A stretch of DNA of 64,000 nt from Thalassobius sp047123305 (GTDB lineage Bacteria > Pseudomonadota > Alphaproteobacteria > Rhodobacterales > Rhodobacteraceae): the NCBI RefSeq assembly GCF_047123305.1, contig NZ_CP138918.1, positions 1,922,001-1,986,000 of the forward strand. The letters run 5' to 3'. Below the pieces are notes generated by a model. That model worked only from the letters and a program-made list of their open reading frames with translations. It was not told the DNA's origin and ran no database searches. Made by a program: the position numbers and the translations under genes. Below, piece after piece: positions 8,944 through 16,755 of this stretch. Numbering within the stretch: the first letter of the stretch is position 1; each line of letters begins with the position of its first letter.

Positions 8944-8965
8944 GCCCGCACGCACTGATTTTACA

Positions 8966-10120
8966 TCAGCCGACTTGCCGCCCGTGGCTCCAGACCCCGC
9001 GCACCACAGGTGAACCATGGATCCGTGCCACCCGCACCAGATCCGCGTAAAGCCCCTGCTCAATCCGGCCACGGTCCAGCAGACCCACCGACCGCGCTGG
9101 GGTGGCGGTGACGGTAGCAATGGCGCGGGGCAGATCGTCCCATAGATCGGCCAGCAGGAAGGCAGAGCTCATCAGCGCCGACGGCACATAGTCCGAAGAC
9201 ACAATGTCCAACCGGTCCATTTCGGCCAGCTCATGCGCCGCCACATTGCCGGAATGGGAACCGCCACGGATCAGGTTGGGCGCACCCATCATCACTTTGA
9301 TCCCTTCTGCGTGACAGGCCTGTGCGGCCTCTACAGTGGTGGGAAACTCGGCCAGTCGAATGCCGTGAGCGGCGCTGGTGGCCACATGGGCGGCGGTGGT
9401 GTCATCATGGCTGGCCAGCACAGCGCCATAGCGGGCAGCCTCAGTCACAGCCAGATGTTCATGCCGGTCACCATTGCGGTCCCGCAGGGCAATCAGATCC
9501 GATACATGCACGTCAAAATCTGAGTCACTCAGCCCGTGTTTTCCCTGGAAATAGGTCTTGAGTTTGCTCAGATCGCGGAACTGGCGCTGTCCTGGGGTGT
9601 GGTCCATAAGGCTGACAATGCCCACCCGATCGGCGGGGCCAAACTCGGCCATTTCCTCTTCCAGCGTTTCCGAGCACACCTCAGCCCGCAAGTGCAGATA
9701 GTGGTTAATGCGCAGCGCACCAGCTTCACGCATTTCCCACAGCTCAGAGGCCAGATTGCGGGCATAGCGGGTGCTGTTGCCTTTGCCGTTGGGGATGGAA
9801 CCAACCCGCATGGCATCAAAAACCGTGGTGATCCCAACCGAGGCCAGTTCACCATCATGGGCCAGAATGGCTGCCGCATGGGGCCAGTCGACAGAGGGGC
9901 GGGGTTGGATGTGGCGTTCCAGGTTGTCGGTGTGCAGCTCGATGAGACCGGGGATCAGGTAGTCGCCGTCGCAGTCAATCGCACCCTCGGGAACCGTTTG
10001 TCCCGACAGGATCTCAGCAATATGGCCGTCACGCAGCACCACGCCACCGTGGCGGGTTTCACTTTCCAGGACCAGCGTTGCATTGGCGAGGATCGTCTCG
10101 CCCGTCTTAGTGTTGCTCAT
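8966..10120 (-). CDS. phnM: Alpha-D-ribose 1-methylphosphonate 5-triphosphate diphosphatase
   Basis: This 384-residue amidohydrolase-fold enzyme removes pyrophosphate from ribose 1-methylphosphonate 5-triphosphate in the C-P lyase pathway. The PhnM form of the first metal motif is visible (GLIELHTDNLERH), as are later metal-site regions (SHDDTTAAH; SSDYVPSALM). It ends the phnGHIJKLNM series, 79 bases after phnN, with a short hairpin in the gap (CACAGGC/GCCTGTG at 10166-10187). Length is normal. The cyclic phosphodiesterase phnP, which acts later in the pathway, is not in this window. Confidence 0.95.
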   Translation of the reverse strand: MSNTKTGETILANATLVLESETRHGGVVLRDGHIAEILSGQTVPEGAIDCDGDYLIPGLIELHTDNLERHIQPRPSVDWPHAAAILAHDGELASVGITTVFDAMRVGSIPNGKGNSTRYARNLASELWEMREAGALRINHYLHLRAEVCSETLEEEMAEFGPADRVGIVSLMDHTPGQRQFRDLSKLKTYFQGKHGLSDSDFDVHVSDLIALRDRNGDRHEHLAVTEAARYGAVLASHDDTTAAHVATSAAHGIRLAEFPTTVEAAQACHAEGIKVMMGAPNLIRGGSHSGNVAAHELAEMDRLDIVSSDYVPSALMSSAFLLADLWDDLPRAIATVTATPARSVGLLDRGRIEQGLYADLVRVARIHGSPVVRGVWSHGRQVG

Positions 10121-10165
10121 CTCTTGAGCCTCCGAATGTTTCGCCCGTTCCTAGGGCGCGTATGT

Positions 10166-10187
10166 CACAGGCGTTTGTCAGCCTGTG
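10166..10187. repeat. Inverted repeat between phnN and phnM
   Basis: CACAGGC and GCCTGTG form a 7-bp stem with an 8-base loop in the only sizeable gap of the phnG-M series. No T-run follows on the minus strand, so it is more likely an RNA-processing or stability hairpin than a strong terminator. Confidence 0.4.
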
Positions 10188-10199
10188 TGAATGTCTGTT

Positions 10200-10775
10200 T
10201 CAGGCGGCTGAGCCTGTATTGGCCTGCGGTGCGGCTTGATCCAGCACGGCCAGAACGGTGGCCACCGCATCGGCCAAGGGCCCCGAGTTCACCACCTGTG
10301 TCACCCTCAGCCCGGCTGGCAGCGGCATTCGCGCACGTTTCAGCCGGCGGGTGATTTCGTCCTCGCTTTCGCGGCCACGGGCACGCAGGCGTTCTGCCAG
10401 CACCGCATTGCTGGCGGTGACGTTCAAGACGTGCAAATCAGGAAAAACCCGCGCGGCTTCGGACAGCATGGCACGGGAGCCATTAAAAAACACGGTCTGG
10501 CCGTTGTGCAGCGCGTCGAACACCGACGATGGGATGCCATAAGATAGCCCATGTGCCTGCCAGGACAGGGCAAAGCCGCCGCGTTGTTGTTTGGCTTCAA
10601 ACGCGGTCTGGCTGAGCGACGCATAGGCTTCGCTGTCTTCGGTCAAAGGCCGTGTGATGCTTCGCTGTGCCAGCACGACCTCGGGGCGGGCCGCCTGAAC
10701 GGCCCGCATCAAAGTGTCTTTACCCGCGCCAGAGGGGCCGACGATGGCAAAGATCCGTCCGGCTGTGCCGCTCAT
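10200..10775 (-). CDS. phnN: Ribose 1,5-bisphosphokinase
   Basis: This 191-residue P-loop kinase phosphorylates ribose 1,5-bisphosphate to PRPP, returning the ribose product of phosphonate breakdown to nucleotide synthesis. The Walker A motif is IVGPSGAGKDTL near residue 12, and the guanylate-kinase-like body has RSITRP near residue 38. The ATG overlaps the phnL stop by 4 bases, so the two are translationally coupled. Length is normal for the family. Confidence 0.93.
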   Translation of the reverse strand: MSGTAGRIFAIVGPSGAGKDTLMRAVQAARPEVVLAQRSITRPLTEDSEAYASLSQTAFEAKQQRGGFALSWQAHGLSYGIPSSVFDALHNGQTVFFNGSRAMLSEAARVFPDLHVLNVTASNAVLAERLRARGRESEDEITRRLKRARMPLPAGLRVTQVVNSGPLADAVATVLAVLDQAAPQANTGSAA

Positions 10776-11461
10776 TGCAGGGCCTCCCGTTTCGGGGTGA
10801 AAACGGATACATCCACTTCACGATCTGCCACCCGTTCGCGGGCCTCGACGTCGTGGAAAATGCCAATCACCGCAGCACCACGCGCCTTGGCCTCTTCGAT
10901 CAGGGTCAAAACGGTGGCGCGGTTGGTGGCATCCAGACTGGCGGTTGGTTCGTCCAGAAGCATCGCCGGATAGGTGTGGGCAAAGCCGCGGGCAATGTTG
11001 ACCCGCTGTTGTTCCCCGCCCGAAAACGTGGTGGGCGACAGCGTCCAGAGGGTTTCGGGGATGTTCAACCGGTGCAGCAGCTCCTCGGCGCGGGCAAGGG
11101 CAATGGCGCGATCCGTACCGATCGCCAGCAGCGGTTCTGCCACAACCTCCAGCGTGGGGACACGGGGCACCACCCGCAGGAACTGGCTGACATAGCCCAG
11201 CGTTTGACGGCGCAGCGCCAGAATTTCGCGCGGCTCCGCGGTGACGATGTCGGTGCCATCGACCTCAATCCGGCCAGAGGCGGCCAGATAGTTGCCATAG
11301 ATCATCCGCATCAAGGTGGATTTACCCGCACCGGAATTGCCGGTCAGCGCCACACATTCCCCCGCCGCAACCGAGAGCGTGGCCCCGGTCATCACCGGAA
11401 TGGCTGCGCTGCCCTGATTGTGCAGCGTGAAGGTTTTCGAGACGTTTTCTATGTGGATCAT
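10772..11461 (-). CDS. phnL: Phosphonate C-P lyase system ATP-binding protein
   Basis: This 229-residue ABC-type ATPase has Walker A (LTGNSGAGKSTL), signature (FSGGEQQRVNIAR) and Walker B (AMLLDEPTASLDA). PhnL is needed with PhnG, PhnH and PhnI for formation of the ribose-phosphonate intermediate; it is not a transporter subunit despite its family. It begins 4 bases after phnK and overlaps phnN. The cognate membrane subunits expected of a transporter are absent on either side, which supports the PhnL assignment. Confidence 0.93.
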   Translation of the reverse strand: MIHIENVSKTFTLHNQGSAAIPVMTGATLSVAAGECVALTGNSGAGKSTLMRMIYGNYLAASGRIEVDGTDIVTAEPREILALRRQTLGYVSQFLRVVPRVPTLEVVAEPLLAIGTDRAIALARAEELLHRLNIPETLWTLSPTTFSGGEQQRVNIARGFAHTYPAMLLDEPTASLDATNRATVLTLIEEAKARGAAVIGIFHDVEARERVADREVDVSVFTPKREALQ

Positions 11462-11464
11462 GGC

Positions 11465-12235
11465 TCAGACCTGCAGGATCGAGGAAACAAGAAGCTGGGT
11501 GTAGGGATGCTGCGGATCATCCAGCACCTGATCGGTCAGGCCGGATTCGACCACATGACCGGATTTCATCACCATCAGCCGGTCCGCCAGCAGACGCACC
11601 ACAGCCAGATCATGGGTGACAATGATGGCGCTTAGGCCCATTTCGCGGACCAGCGAGCGCAGCAGATCCAACAGGCGCGCCTGAACAGACACATCCAGCC
11701 CACCCGTAGGTTCATCCATAAAGACCAGCCGGGGTCCGGTGACCAGATTGCGGGCGATCTGCAGGCGTTGCTGCATCCCACCAGAAAAGGCTGAAGGGCG
11801 GTCATCCACGCGGTCTTCGGAAATCTCCACCCGGCCCAGCCAGTCGATGGCCTGTGCGCGGATGTCGCCATAGTTGCGGGCGCCCACAGCCATCAGCCGC
11901 TCGCCCACGTTGCCACCTGCAGAGACTGACATGCGCAGCCCGTCGCGGGCGTGTTGATGCACAAAGGCCCAATCGGTGCGCGACAGCATCCGCCGTTCGG
12001 CTTCACTCATCAGGCGCATGTCGCGCAGACCTTCGTGGCGGGTCTGGAACAGAACCTCGCCGTGATCGGCCTCCAGATGACCGGCCAGCGCATTCAGCAG
12101 GGTGGATTTGCCCGAACCGGACTCGCCCACAATGCCCAGCACTTCGCCGGGGTAGAGATCAAAGTTCACGCCGGTGCAGCCGATCCGGCTGCCGTAGGAC
12201 TTGTGCAGATCACGCACGGACAGCAGCGGGGTCAT
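11465..12235 (-). CDS. phnK: Phosphonate C-P lyase system protein PhnK (ABC-type ATPase)
   Basis: This 256-residue protein resembles oligopeptide-transporter ATPases and binds the C-P lyase core (PhnGHIJ) in known systems. Walker A is IVGESGSGKSTL near residue 36, the signature is FSGGMQQRLQIAR, and Walker B is LVFMDEPTGGLDV. The C-terminal tail with DDPQHPYTQLL is typical of the Dpp/Opp-like branch. Its ATG overlaps the phnJ stop by 4 bases. Confidence 0.94.
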   Translation of the reverse strand: MTPLLSVRDLHKSYGSRIGCTGVNFDLYPGEVLGIVGESGSGKSTLLNALAGHLEADHGEVLFQTRHEGLRDMRLMSEAERRMLSRTDWAFVHQHARDGLRMSVSAGGNVGERLMAVGARNYGDIRAQAIDWLGRVEISEDRVDDRPSAFSGGMQQRLQIARNLVTGPRLVFMDEPTGGLDVSVQARLLDLLRSLVREMGLSAIIVTHDLAVVRLLADRLMVMKSGHVVESGLTDQVLDDPQHPYTQLLVSSILQV

Positions 12236-13125
12236 GCCACGGCCTCCTTCTCAGTCTTCAAATCAGGGTCCGGGCTCAACCGCCCGCGATGGCCTGCCGC
12301 CTGTCGGCTGGCGCAATAGTCCGTATCGGAACAGACAAACATCCGCCCGCCCGCGTCATCAGTGATGACTTCATCCAGATAGGTGTGCGACGCGCCACAG
12401 AGATCGCAATCCGCTTCGGCCTTCATCGGTTCAAACGGGTGGTCCTCGAAATCGAGGCTCACAACCTGTGTGTAGGGCGGGATCGCATAGATCCGCTGTT
12501 CACGGCCCGCGCCAAACAGCTGGATCGCGGCGCTTTCAAGCTTCGGGTTATCGAACTTGGGGATTGGCGAGGGGTCCATCACATAACGTCCCTCCACCTT
12601 TACCGGATAGGCATAAGAGGTGGCGATATGGCCGTGACGGGCAATATCCTCATAAAGCTTCACATGCATCAGCCCGTATTCTTCCAGCGCATGCATCTTG
12701 CGGGTTTCTGTTTCACGCGGTTCCAGAAAACGCAGCGGCTCGGGGATTGGCACCTGATAGACAAGGATCTGATCCTCGGTCAGGGGCGCTTCGGGGATGC
12801 GGTGGCGGGTCTGGATCACAGTGGCCTCACCGGTGTGTTCTGTGGTCGCGACCTCTGCGGTGCGTTCAAAGAACTTGCGGATAGAGACCGCGTTGGTGGT
12901 GTCATCAGCACCCTGATCGATCACCTTCAGATGGTCCTCCGGCACCAGGCAGGCGGCGGTAACCTGCACCCCACCGGTGCCCCAGCCATAGGGCATCGGC
13001 ATTTCACGGCTGGCAAAGGGCACCTGATACCCGGGGATTGCCAAGGCCTTCAGCAGGGCGCGCCGGATCATGCGTTTGGTCTGTTCGTCCAGATAGGCGA
13101 AATTATAGTCTTCCATCGCGCTCAC
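12232..13125 (-). CDS. phnJ: Alpha-D-ribose 1-methylphosphonate 5-phosphate C-P lyase
   Basis: This 297-residue radical-SAM enzyme cleaves the carbon-phosphorus bond. The iron-sulfur cysteines fit the PhnJ pattern exactly: CDLC, then 21 residues, then C-x5-C (SDTDY between), that is C-x2-C-x21-C-x5-C near the C-terminus. The N-terminus (NFAYLDEQTKRMIRR) and the internal MPYGWGTGG are also characteristic. It overlaps phnI upstream and phnK downstream by 4 bases each. Confidence 0.97.
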   Translation of the reverse strand: MSAMEDYNFAYLDEQTKRMIRRALLKALAIPGYQVPFASREMPMPYGWGTGGVQVTAACLVPEDHLKVIDQGADDTTNAVSIRKFFERTAEVATTEHTGEATVIQTRHRIPEAPLTEDQILVYQVPIPEPLRFLEPRETETRKMHALEEYGLMHVKLYEDIARHGHIATSYAYPVKVEGRYVMDPSPIPKFDNPKLESAAIQLFGAGREQRIYAIPPYTQVVSLDFEDHPFEPMKAEADCDLCGASHTYLDEVITDDAGGRMFVCSDTDYCASRQAAGHRGRLSPDPDLKTEKEAVA

Positions 13126-14222
13126 TCCGCAGCTTCTTGATGGGGTGCTTGCTGGGTGGCGGCCAGGGCCTCGGCACGCAGCTTGCGGATCAGTTCCAGC
13201 TCGGACTGGAAATCGACGTAATGGGGCAGTTTGATGTGTTCCAGAAAGCCCGTCGCCTGAATGTTATCGGCATGGGAAAGGACAAATTCCTCATCCTGCG
13301 CCGGTGCGCCGACGTTGTCCTCGCCCAGTTCTTCCCAACGCAGCGCCCGGTCGATCAGCGCCATCGAAATCGCCTTGCGCTCGCCCTGACCAAACACCAG
13401 CCCGTAGCCACGGGTGAACTGCGGCGGCTCGGTTTTCGAGCCGGTGAACTGGTTCACGGTCTCACACTCGGTCAGAGTGACCTCGCCAATCTCAATGGCG
13501 AACCCCAGTTCCGGGATCTCCATCTCAACCGCTACATCGCCAATCCGCAATTCCCCAACAAAGGGGTGGTTGCGGCCGTAGCCACGCTGGGTGGAATAGG
13601 CCATCGACAGGGTGAAGCCTTCGTCGCCACGGCTGAGCGCCTGCAGACGCAAGGGACGGCCCGCCGGAAAGGCCATCGGCTGGCGGGTCATATCGGGGGG
13701 CGTCTGATCGCTCGGTGTTTCTTGCTGGATCAGACCTTCCTGATCCAACATGCCGGTGACACGGGGCATTTCGGCGTCTACGGCCTTGCCCGAGGTTGCT
13801 TCCGACACCTCGCCCTCCGCCGCCAGTTTGAAGTCCAGCAAACGGTGAGTGTAGTCAAAGGTCGGCCCCAACACCTGGCCCCCAGGCACATCCTTGAACG
13901 TGGCCGAGATCCGGCGAATGCACTGCATCTGATCGGTTTCAACCGGGGTAGCGTGACCAATGCGGGGCAGGGTGGTGCGATAGGCGCGGATGAGAAAGAT
14001 CGCCTCGATCAAATCGCCCCGCGCCTGTTTGATCGCCAGCGCCGCAAGATCCGGATCATAGAGCGAGCCTTCGGCCATCACCCGATCCACCGCCAGTGCC
14101 ATCTGTTCGCGGATCTGGGCTACACTCAGCTCTGGCACCGCGGTGTCGCCACGGCGGGTTTCCTCAAGCCAGCTGTGGGCGTTTTCAATCGCCCGTTCGC
14201 CGCCTTTTACTGCAACATACAT
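13122..14222 (-). CDS. phnI: C-P lyase core subunit, carbon-phosphorus lyase complex
   Basis: This 366-residue core subunit, with G, H and L, displaces adenine from ATP by the phosphonate. Family landmarks include the N-terminal VAVKGGERAIENAH and the later TFDYTHRLLDFKLAAEGE and GYGRNHPFVGELR. Its ATG lies against the phnH stop and its end overlaps phnJ. Length is normal. Confidence 0.96.
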   Translation of the reverse strand: MYVAVKGGERAIENAHSWLEETRRGDTAVPELSVAQIREQMALAVDRVMAEGSLYDPDLAALAIKQARGDLIEAIFLIRAYRTTLPRIGHATPVETDQMQCIRRISATFKDVPGGQVLGPTFDYTHRLLDFKLAAEGEVSEATSGKAVDAEMPRVTGMLDQEGLIQQETPSDQTPPDMTRQPMAFPAGRPLRLQALSRGDEGFTLSMAYSTQRGYGRNHPFVGELRIGDVAVEMEIPELGFAIEIGEVTLTECETVNQFTGSKTEPPQFTRGYGLVFGQGERKAISMALIDRALRWEELGEDNVGAPAQDEEFVLSHADNIQATGFLEHIKLPHYVDFQSELELIRKLRAEALAATQQAPHQEAAE

Positions 14223-14791
14223 CAGTCAGCCTCCACTCTTGTGGTGCGGGGCAGAGCCGCCAGTTGCGTCCCTGCGGTGAAGTAGAAATCCAGTCCGAGC
14301 GGGAACAGCAACCGGTTGTTCTGGAACGCCTTTTGTTCCGGCAGGTTCAGCGTGGCGCTGTCTTTGATGCCGGGGCCGGTCAGGCGGCCGCCCTGCGAGG
14401 TCAGTTCCATCCGTTCCACAATCAATGTGGCCGAGCGGTCGGGGTATTCCTGCGTGCCAATGGCGAAATCGGTGACGGGCAGCAGCGCCTCCCAATGCCC
14501 CAGCGCAAATTGCGCTGCCGCGCGTTCAACCAGCGGCGCACCCGTGTGAAAGGTCACCCAATCCCGCACCGCCACGGTGTCATAACCGTCTGCCAGATAA
14601 AGAGGGGTTTCATGATCGCAAAGCACCAGCAACAGTGCCGCCGCGGCGGGTGAAACTGGCTCAGGCGCTTCGGCCAGCGCGATTTCCTCAATCGTGCCGG
14701 GCCGTGCCATGGCGGTCATCGCAGCCCGGAAGGCATGGGCCGAGTCCTGCGCAGGTTGGGCAAATCCACCTTTTAGCGATTGATCCAGCAT
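14222..14791 (-). CDS. phnH: Phosphonate C-P lyase core subunit PhnH
   Basis: This 189-residue protein has the PhnH opening (GFAQPAQDSAHAFRAAMTAMARPG) and the central GTQEYPDRSATLI region. PhnH forms part of the G2H2I2J2 core and has a vestigial PLP-transferase fold without the cofactor. The stop of phnG and the start of phnH share bases (TGATG). Confidence 0.95.
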   Translation of the reverse strand: MLDQSLKGGFAQPAQDSAHAFRAAMTAMARPGTIEEIALAEAPEPVSPAAAALLLVLCDHETPLYLADGYDTVAVRDWVTFHTGAPLVERAAAQFALGHWEALLPVTDFAIGTQEYPDRSATLIVERMELTSQGGRLTGPGIKDSATLNLPEQKAFQNNRLLFPLGLDFYFTAGTQLAALPRTTRVEAD

Positions 14792-15258
14792 CAGTCCTCT
14801 CCTCTCACCATGGTGAAGAAATCGACCTTGGTTGCGCCTGCTTTGGCCGCTTTGGTCTGGCGGGTGGCCTCGGCCTCAAAGGCCAGAGGCTCCAACACGG
14901 CTTCGCGCAGGGCCCCGGCGTGTGCGGTCTGCATCAGGGCGTCCACCATTGCGGCGCGCTCGGCGTGGTGTTTGTCACGGCCCTGCACATAACCATGTCC
15001 CACCTCACCACTGCTCAGACGCAGGGCACAGCGGGTCACGGTCATTTCACCAAGGTTAAACGGCGCGCCGGTGCCTCCGGCACGTCCACGCAGCATCACG
15101 CCACCGGTTTCCGGCGCCCGCAGCCAGTCAAATTGCGGCACCTCCGGCTGCAACGCCATGAGCGCCTCCAGCCGTGCGGCAGGGGCTTTCGCCAAAAGGC
15201 TTAGCCAGTCTTTGCGGGCCTGTTGCGCCTCGCTCAGTTCGGGGGGGGAATGGTCCAT
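14791..15258 (-). CDS. phnG: Phosphonate C-P lyase core subunit PhnG
   Basis: This 155-residue first gene of the phnG-M operon shows the family's RKDWLSLLAKAP near residue 15, LRAPETGGVMLRGRAGGTGAPFNLGE in the middle and GHGYVQGRDKHHAERAAMVDAL. Its ATG at 15258 immediately adjoins the operator that also serves the divergent phnF gene. Confidence 0.95.
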   Translation of the reverse strand: MDHSPPELSEAQQARKDWLSLLAKAPAARLEALMALQPEVPQFDWLRAPETGGVMLRGRAGGTGAPFNLGEMTVTRCALRLSSGEVGHGYVQGRDKHHAERAAMVDALMQTAHAGALREAVLEPLAFEAEATRQTKAAKAGATKVDFFTMVRGED

Positions 15259-15259
15259 C

Positions 15260-15303
15260 TAGACACCTTGTCGATTTGTCTAAGAATCTATACAACTAGA
15301 CAA
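15260..15303. promoter_or_regulatory. phnG/phnF intergenic operator (TAGACA/TGTCTA half-sites)
   Basis: Three related half-sites lie here: TAGACA at 15260-15265, TTGTCTA at 15276-15282 and TAGACAA at 15297-15303. The second and third form a 7-bp inverted repeat with a 14-base spacer; the first and second form another. The position between the divergent phnG and phnF genes and the GntR-type neighbour point to PhnF binding. A GTGAA-N6-GTGAA direct repeat lies further toward phnF (around 15343-15360). Confidence 0.6.
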
Positions 15304-15402
15304 ATGTTAGCGATTCTGACCCCGAGTCGGCAATCGTCGTTTTGTGAAATTTTGGTGAAGCCGCGTTTGCAAAAACCGGTTTGGCGCAGACAGAGGACAG
15401 CC

Positions 15403-16113
15403 ATGGCAAGGACGCCAATGTGGAAATCCATCGCGGCAACGATGGAGCAAGACATCACAAACGGGCATTACCGTGCGGGGGACAAATTGCCGACCGAGGC
15501 GGAGCTGTCCAAACGTTTCGGCGTCAACCGCCATACCGTACGTCACGCGCTTGCGGATCTTGGGGAACGCGGAATTGTGCGGTCGCGCCGTGGATCCGGA
15601 GTGTTTGTCGAAGCGCCGCCCACTGATTACCCGATTGGGCGGCGGGTCCGGTTTCATCGCGCGATTGAGGCGGCGGGGCGGTTGCCGGGCCGTCAAATGC
15701 TGCGGCTGGAACGGCGCAAGGCAACCCCGCACGAGGCAGCGCAATTGGCCATCAAACCTGAGGATCCGGTGCTGCTTTATGAGGGGTTAACACTGTCTGG
15801 CGACGTGCCGATTGGCCTGTTCATCAGCCTGTTTCCACTGGATCGTCTGCCGGACATGGAGGCCGCGCTGGGGCAGACCGCCTCGATCACCGAGGCGTTG
15901 CGGATCTGCGCAATCCCAGACTACACCCGCCGTGCCACCCGCCTGAAGGCAGAGCTGGCAACCGCCACCCAGGCGCTGCACTTGCGCCTGCGTGAGGGCG
16001 ATCCGGTGTTGAAATCCGACAGTGTGAATATCGACCCAACAGGAGAGCCGGTGGAATATGGCATCTGCTGGTTTGCCGGGGACCGGGTGACGCTGACCCT
16101 GACGCCGGACTGA
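15403..16113 (+). CDS. phnF: GntR/HutC-family phosphonate regulator
   Basis: This 236-residue repressor-type protein has an N-terminal GntR winged helix (YRAGDKLPTEAELSKRFGVN, then RHTVRHAL) in residues 1-75 and a C-terminal UTRA effector domain (LYEGLTLSGDVPIGLF, then SDSVNIDPTGEPVEYG). The ATG at 15403 has GAGGA about 7 bases upstream; the longer frame to 15223 would cross the operator and phnG. It is divergent from phnG, as in other alphaproteobacterial C-P lyase loci. Confidence 0.93.
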   Translation: MARTPMWKSIAATMEQDITNGHYRAGDKLPTEAELSKRFGVNRHTVRHALADLGERGIVRSRRGSGVFVEAPPTDYPIGRRVRFHRAIEAAGRLPGRQMLRLERRKATPHEAAQLAIKPEDPVLLYEGLTLSGDVPIGLFISLFPLDRLPDMEAALGQTASITEALRICAIPDYTRRATRLKAELATATQALHLRLREGDPVLKSDSVNIDPTGEPVEYGICWFAGDRVTLTLTPD

Positions 16114-16126
16114 CAAACGGGCGAAA

Positions 16127-16146
16127 GAGGCGGCTTAAGCCGCCTC
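16127..16146. terminator. Perfect 20-bp palindrome between convergent phnF and hexapeptide gene
   Basis: GAGGCGGC-TTAA-GCCGCCTC is a perfect palindrome at the junction of two convergent genes and contains the stop codon of the minus-strand gene. On the minus strand it is followed by TTTCG, a very short T-run, so it is at best a modest bidirectional terminator. Confidence 0.45.
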
Positions 16147-16755
16147 ATGCCGTTCCAGAAAGGCCTCGATCGGCAGCTTGCGGAAATCTGCCAGATGCAA
16201 GCGCAGCTTCTCGTGGCTCCAATCCCACCATCTGAGCGCTAACAGCCGCTCGATAATGCTGTCGGGAAACCGCATCCGCAAAGGTTCCGCCGCCACACCA
16301 GCCACGATCTGATAGGGGGCAACATCCTTGGTCACCACCGCCCCCGCCGCCACTACGGCGCCAATGCCAATTGTCACCTCCGGTCGGATCACGGCGCCAT
16401 GGCCGATCCAGCTGTCATGGCCAATCCGCGCAACGCGGGAATGGCGATGGGCAAAGAAGGCGGCATCGACCTCGGCATCGTCCCAGTAGTCACTGGAACG
16501 ATAAAGGAAATGGTGCAGCGAGGCCTGCGACATCGGGTGATCCGTTGGCCCGATGCGGGTGAAACTGGCGATATTGGCAAATTTCCCTACCACTGTATTG
16601 GCAATATCTGCGTAGCGGTCGCAGTAGGAATAATCGCCCATTTCGACATGGTTCAACCGGCTGCCCTGTCCAATCTCGACAAAGCGGCCCATCTGGCTGG
16701 CCACAATGGCGCAGCCGTCATGAACAAGCGGGGTGTCGGCGTTGAGGCGGGCCAT
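16135..16755 (-). CDS. Phosphonate-associated hexapeptide-repeat transferase
   Basis: This 206-residue left-handed beta-helix protein of the acetyltransferase type is regularly found in phn loci (a family annotated as phosphonate metabolism transferase hexapeptide protein). Hexapeptide rungs run from about residue 35 (SRLNHVEMGDYSYC) to 155, with the classic IGHGAVIRPEVTIGIGAVVAAGAVVTKDV arrangement split over several turns. HRHSRVARIGHDSWIG carries the likely catalytic His. It may acetylate aminophosphonates, replacing phnO, which is absent here, but that is inference. Its start shares bases with the upstream phnE stop, so it is the last gene of phnCDEE. Confidence 0.85.
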   Translation of the reverse strand: MARLNADTPLVHDGCAIVASQMGRFVEIGQGSRLNHVEMGDYSYCDRYADIANTVVGKFANIASFTRIGPTDHPMSQASLHHFLYRSSDYWDDAEVDAAFFAHRHSRVARIGHDSWIGHGAVIRPEVTIGIGAVVAAGAVVTKDVAPYQIVAGVAAEPLRMRFPDSIIERLLALRWWDWSHEKLRLHLADFRKLPIEAFLERHEAA

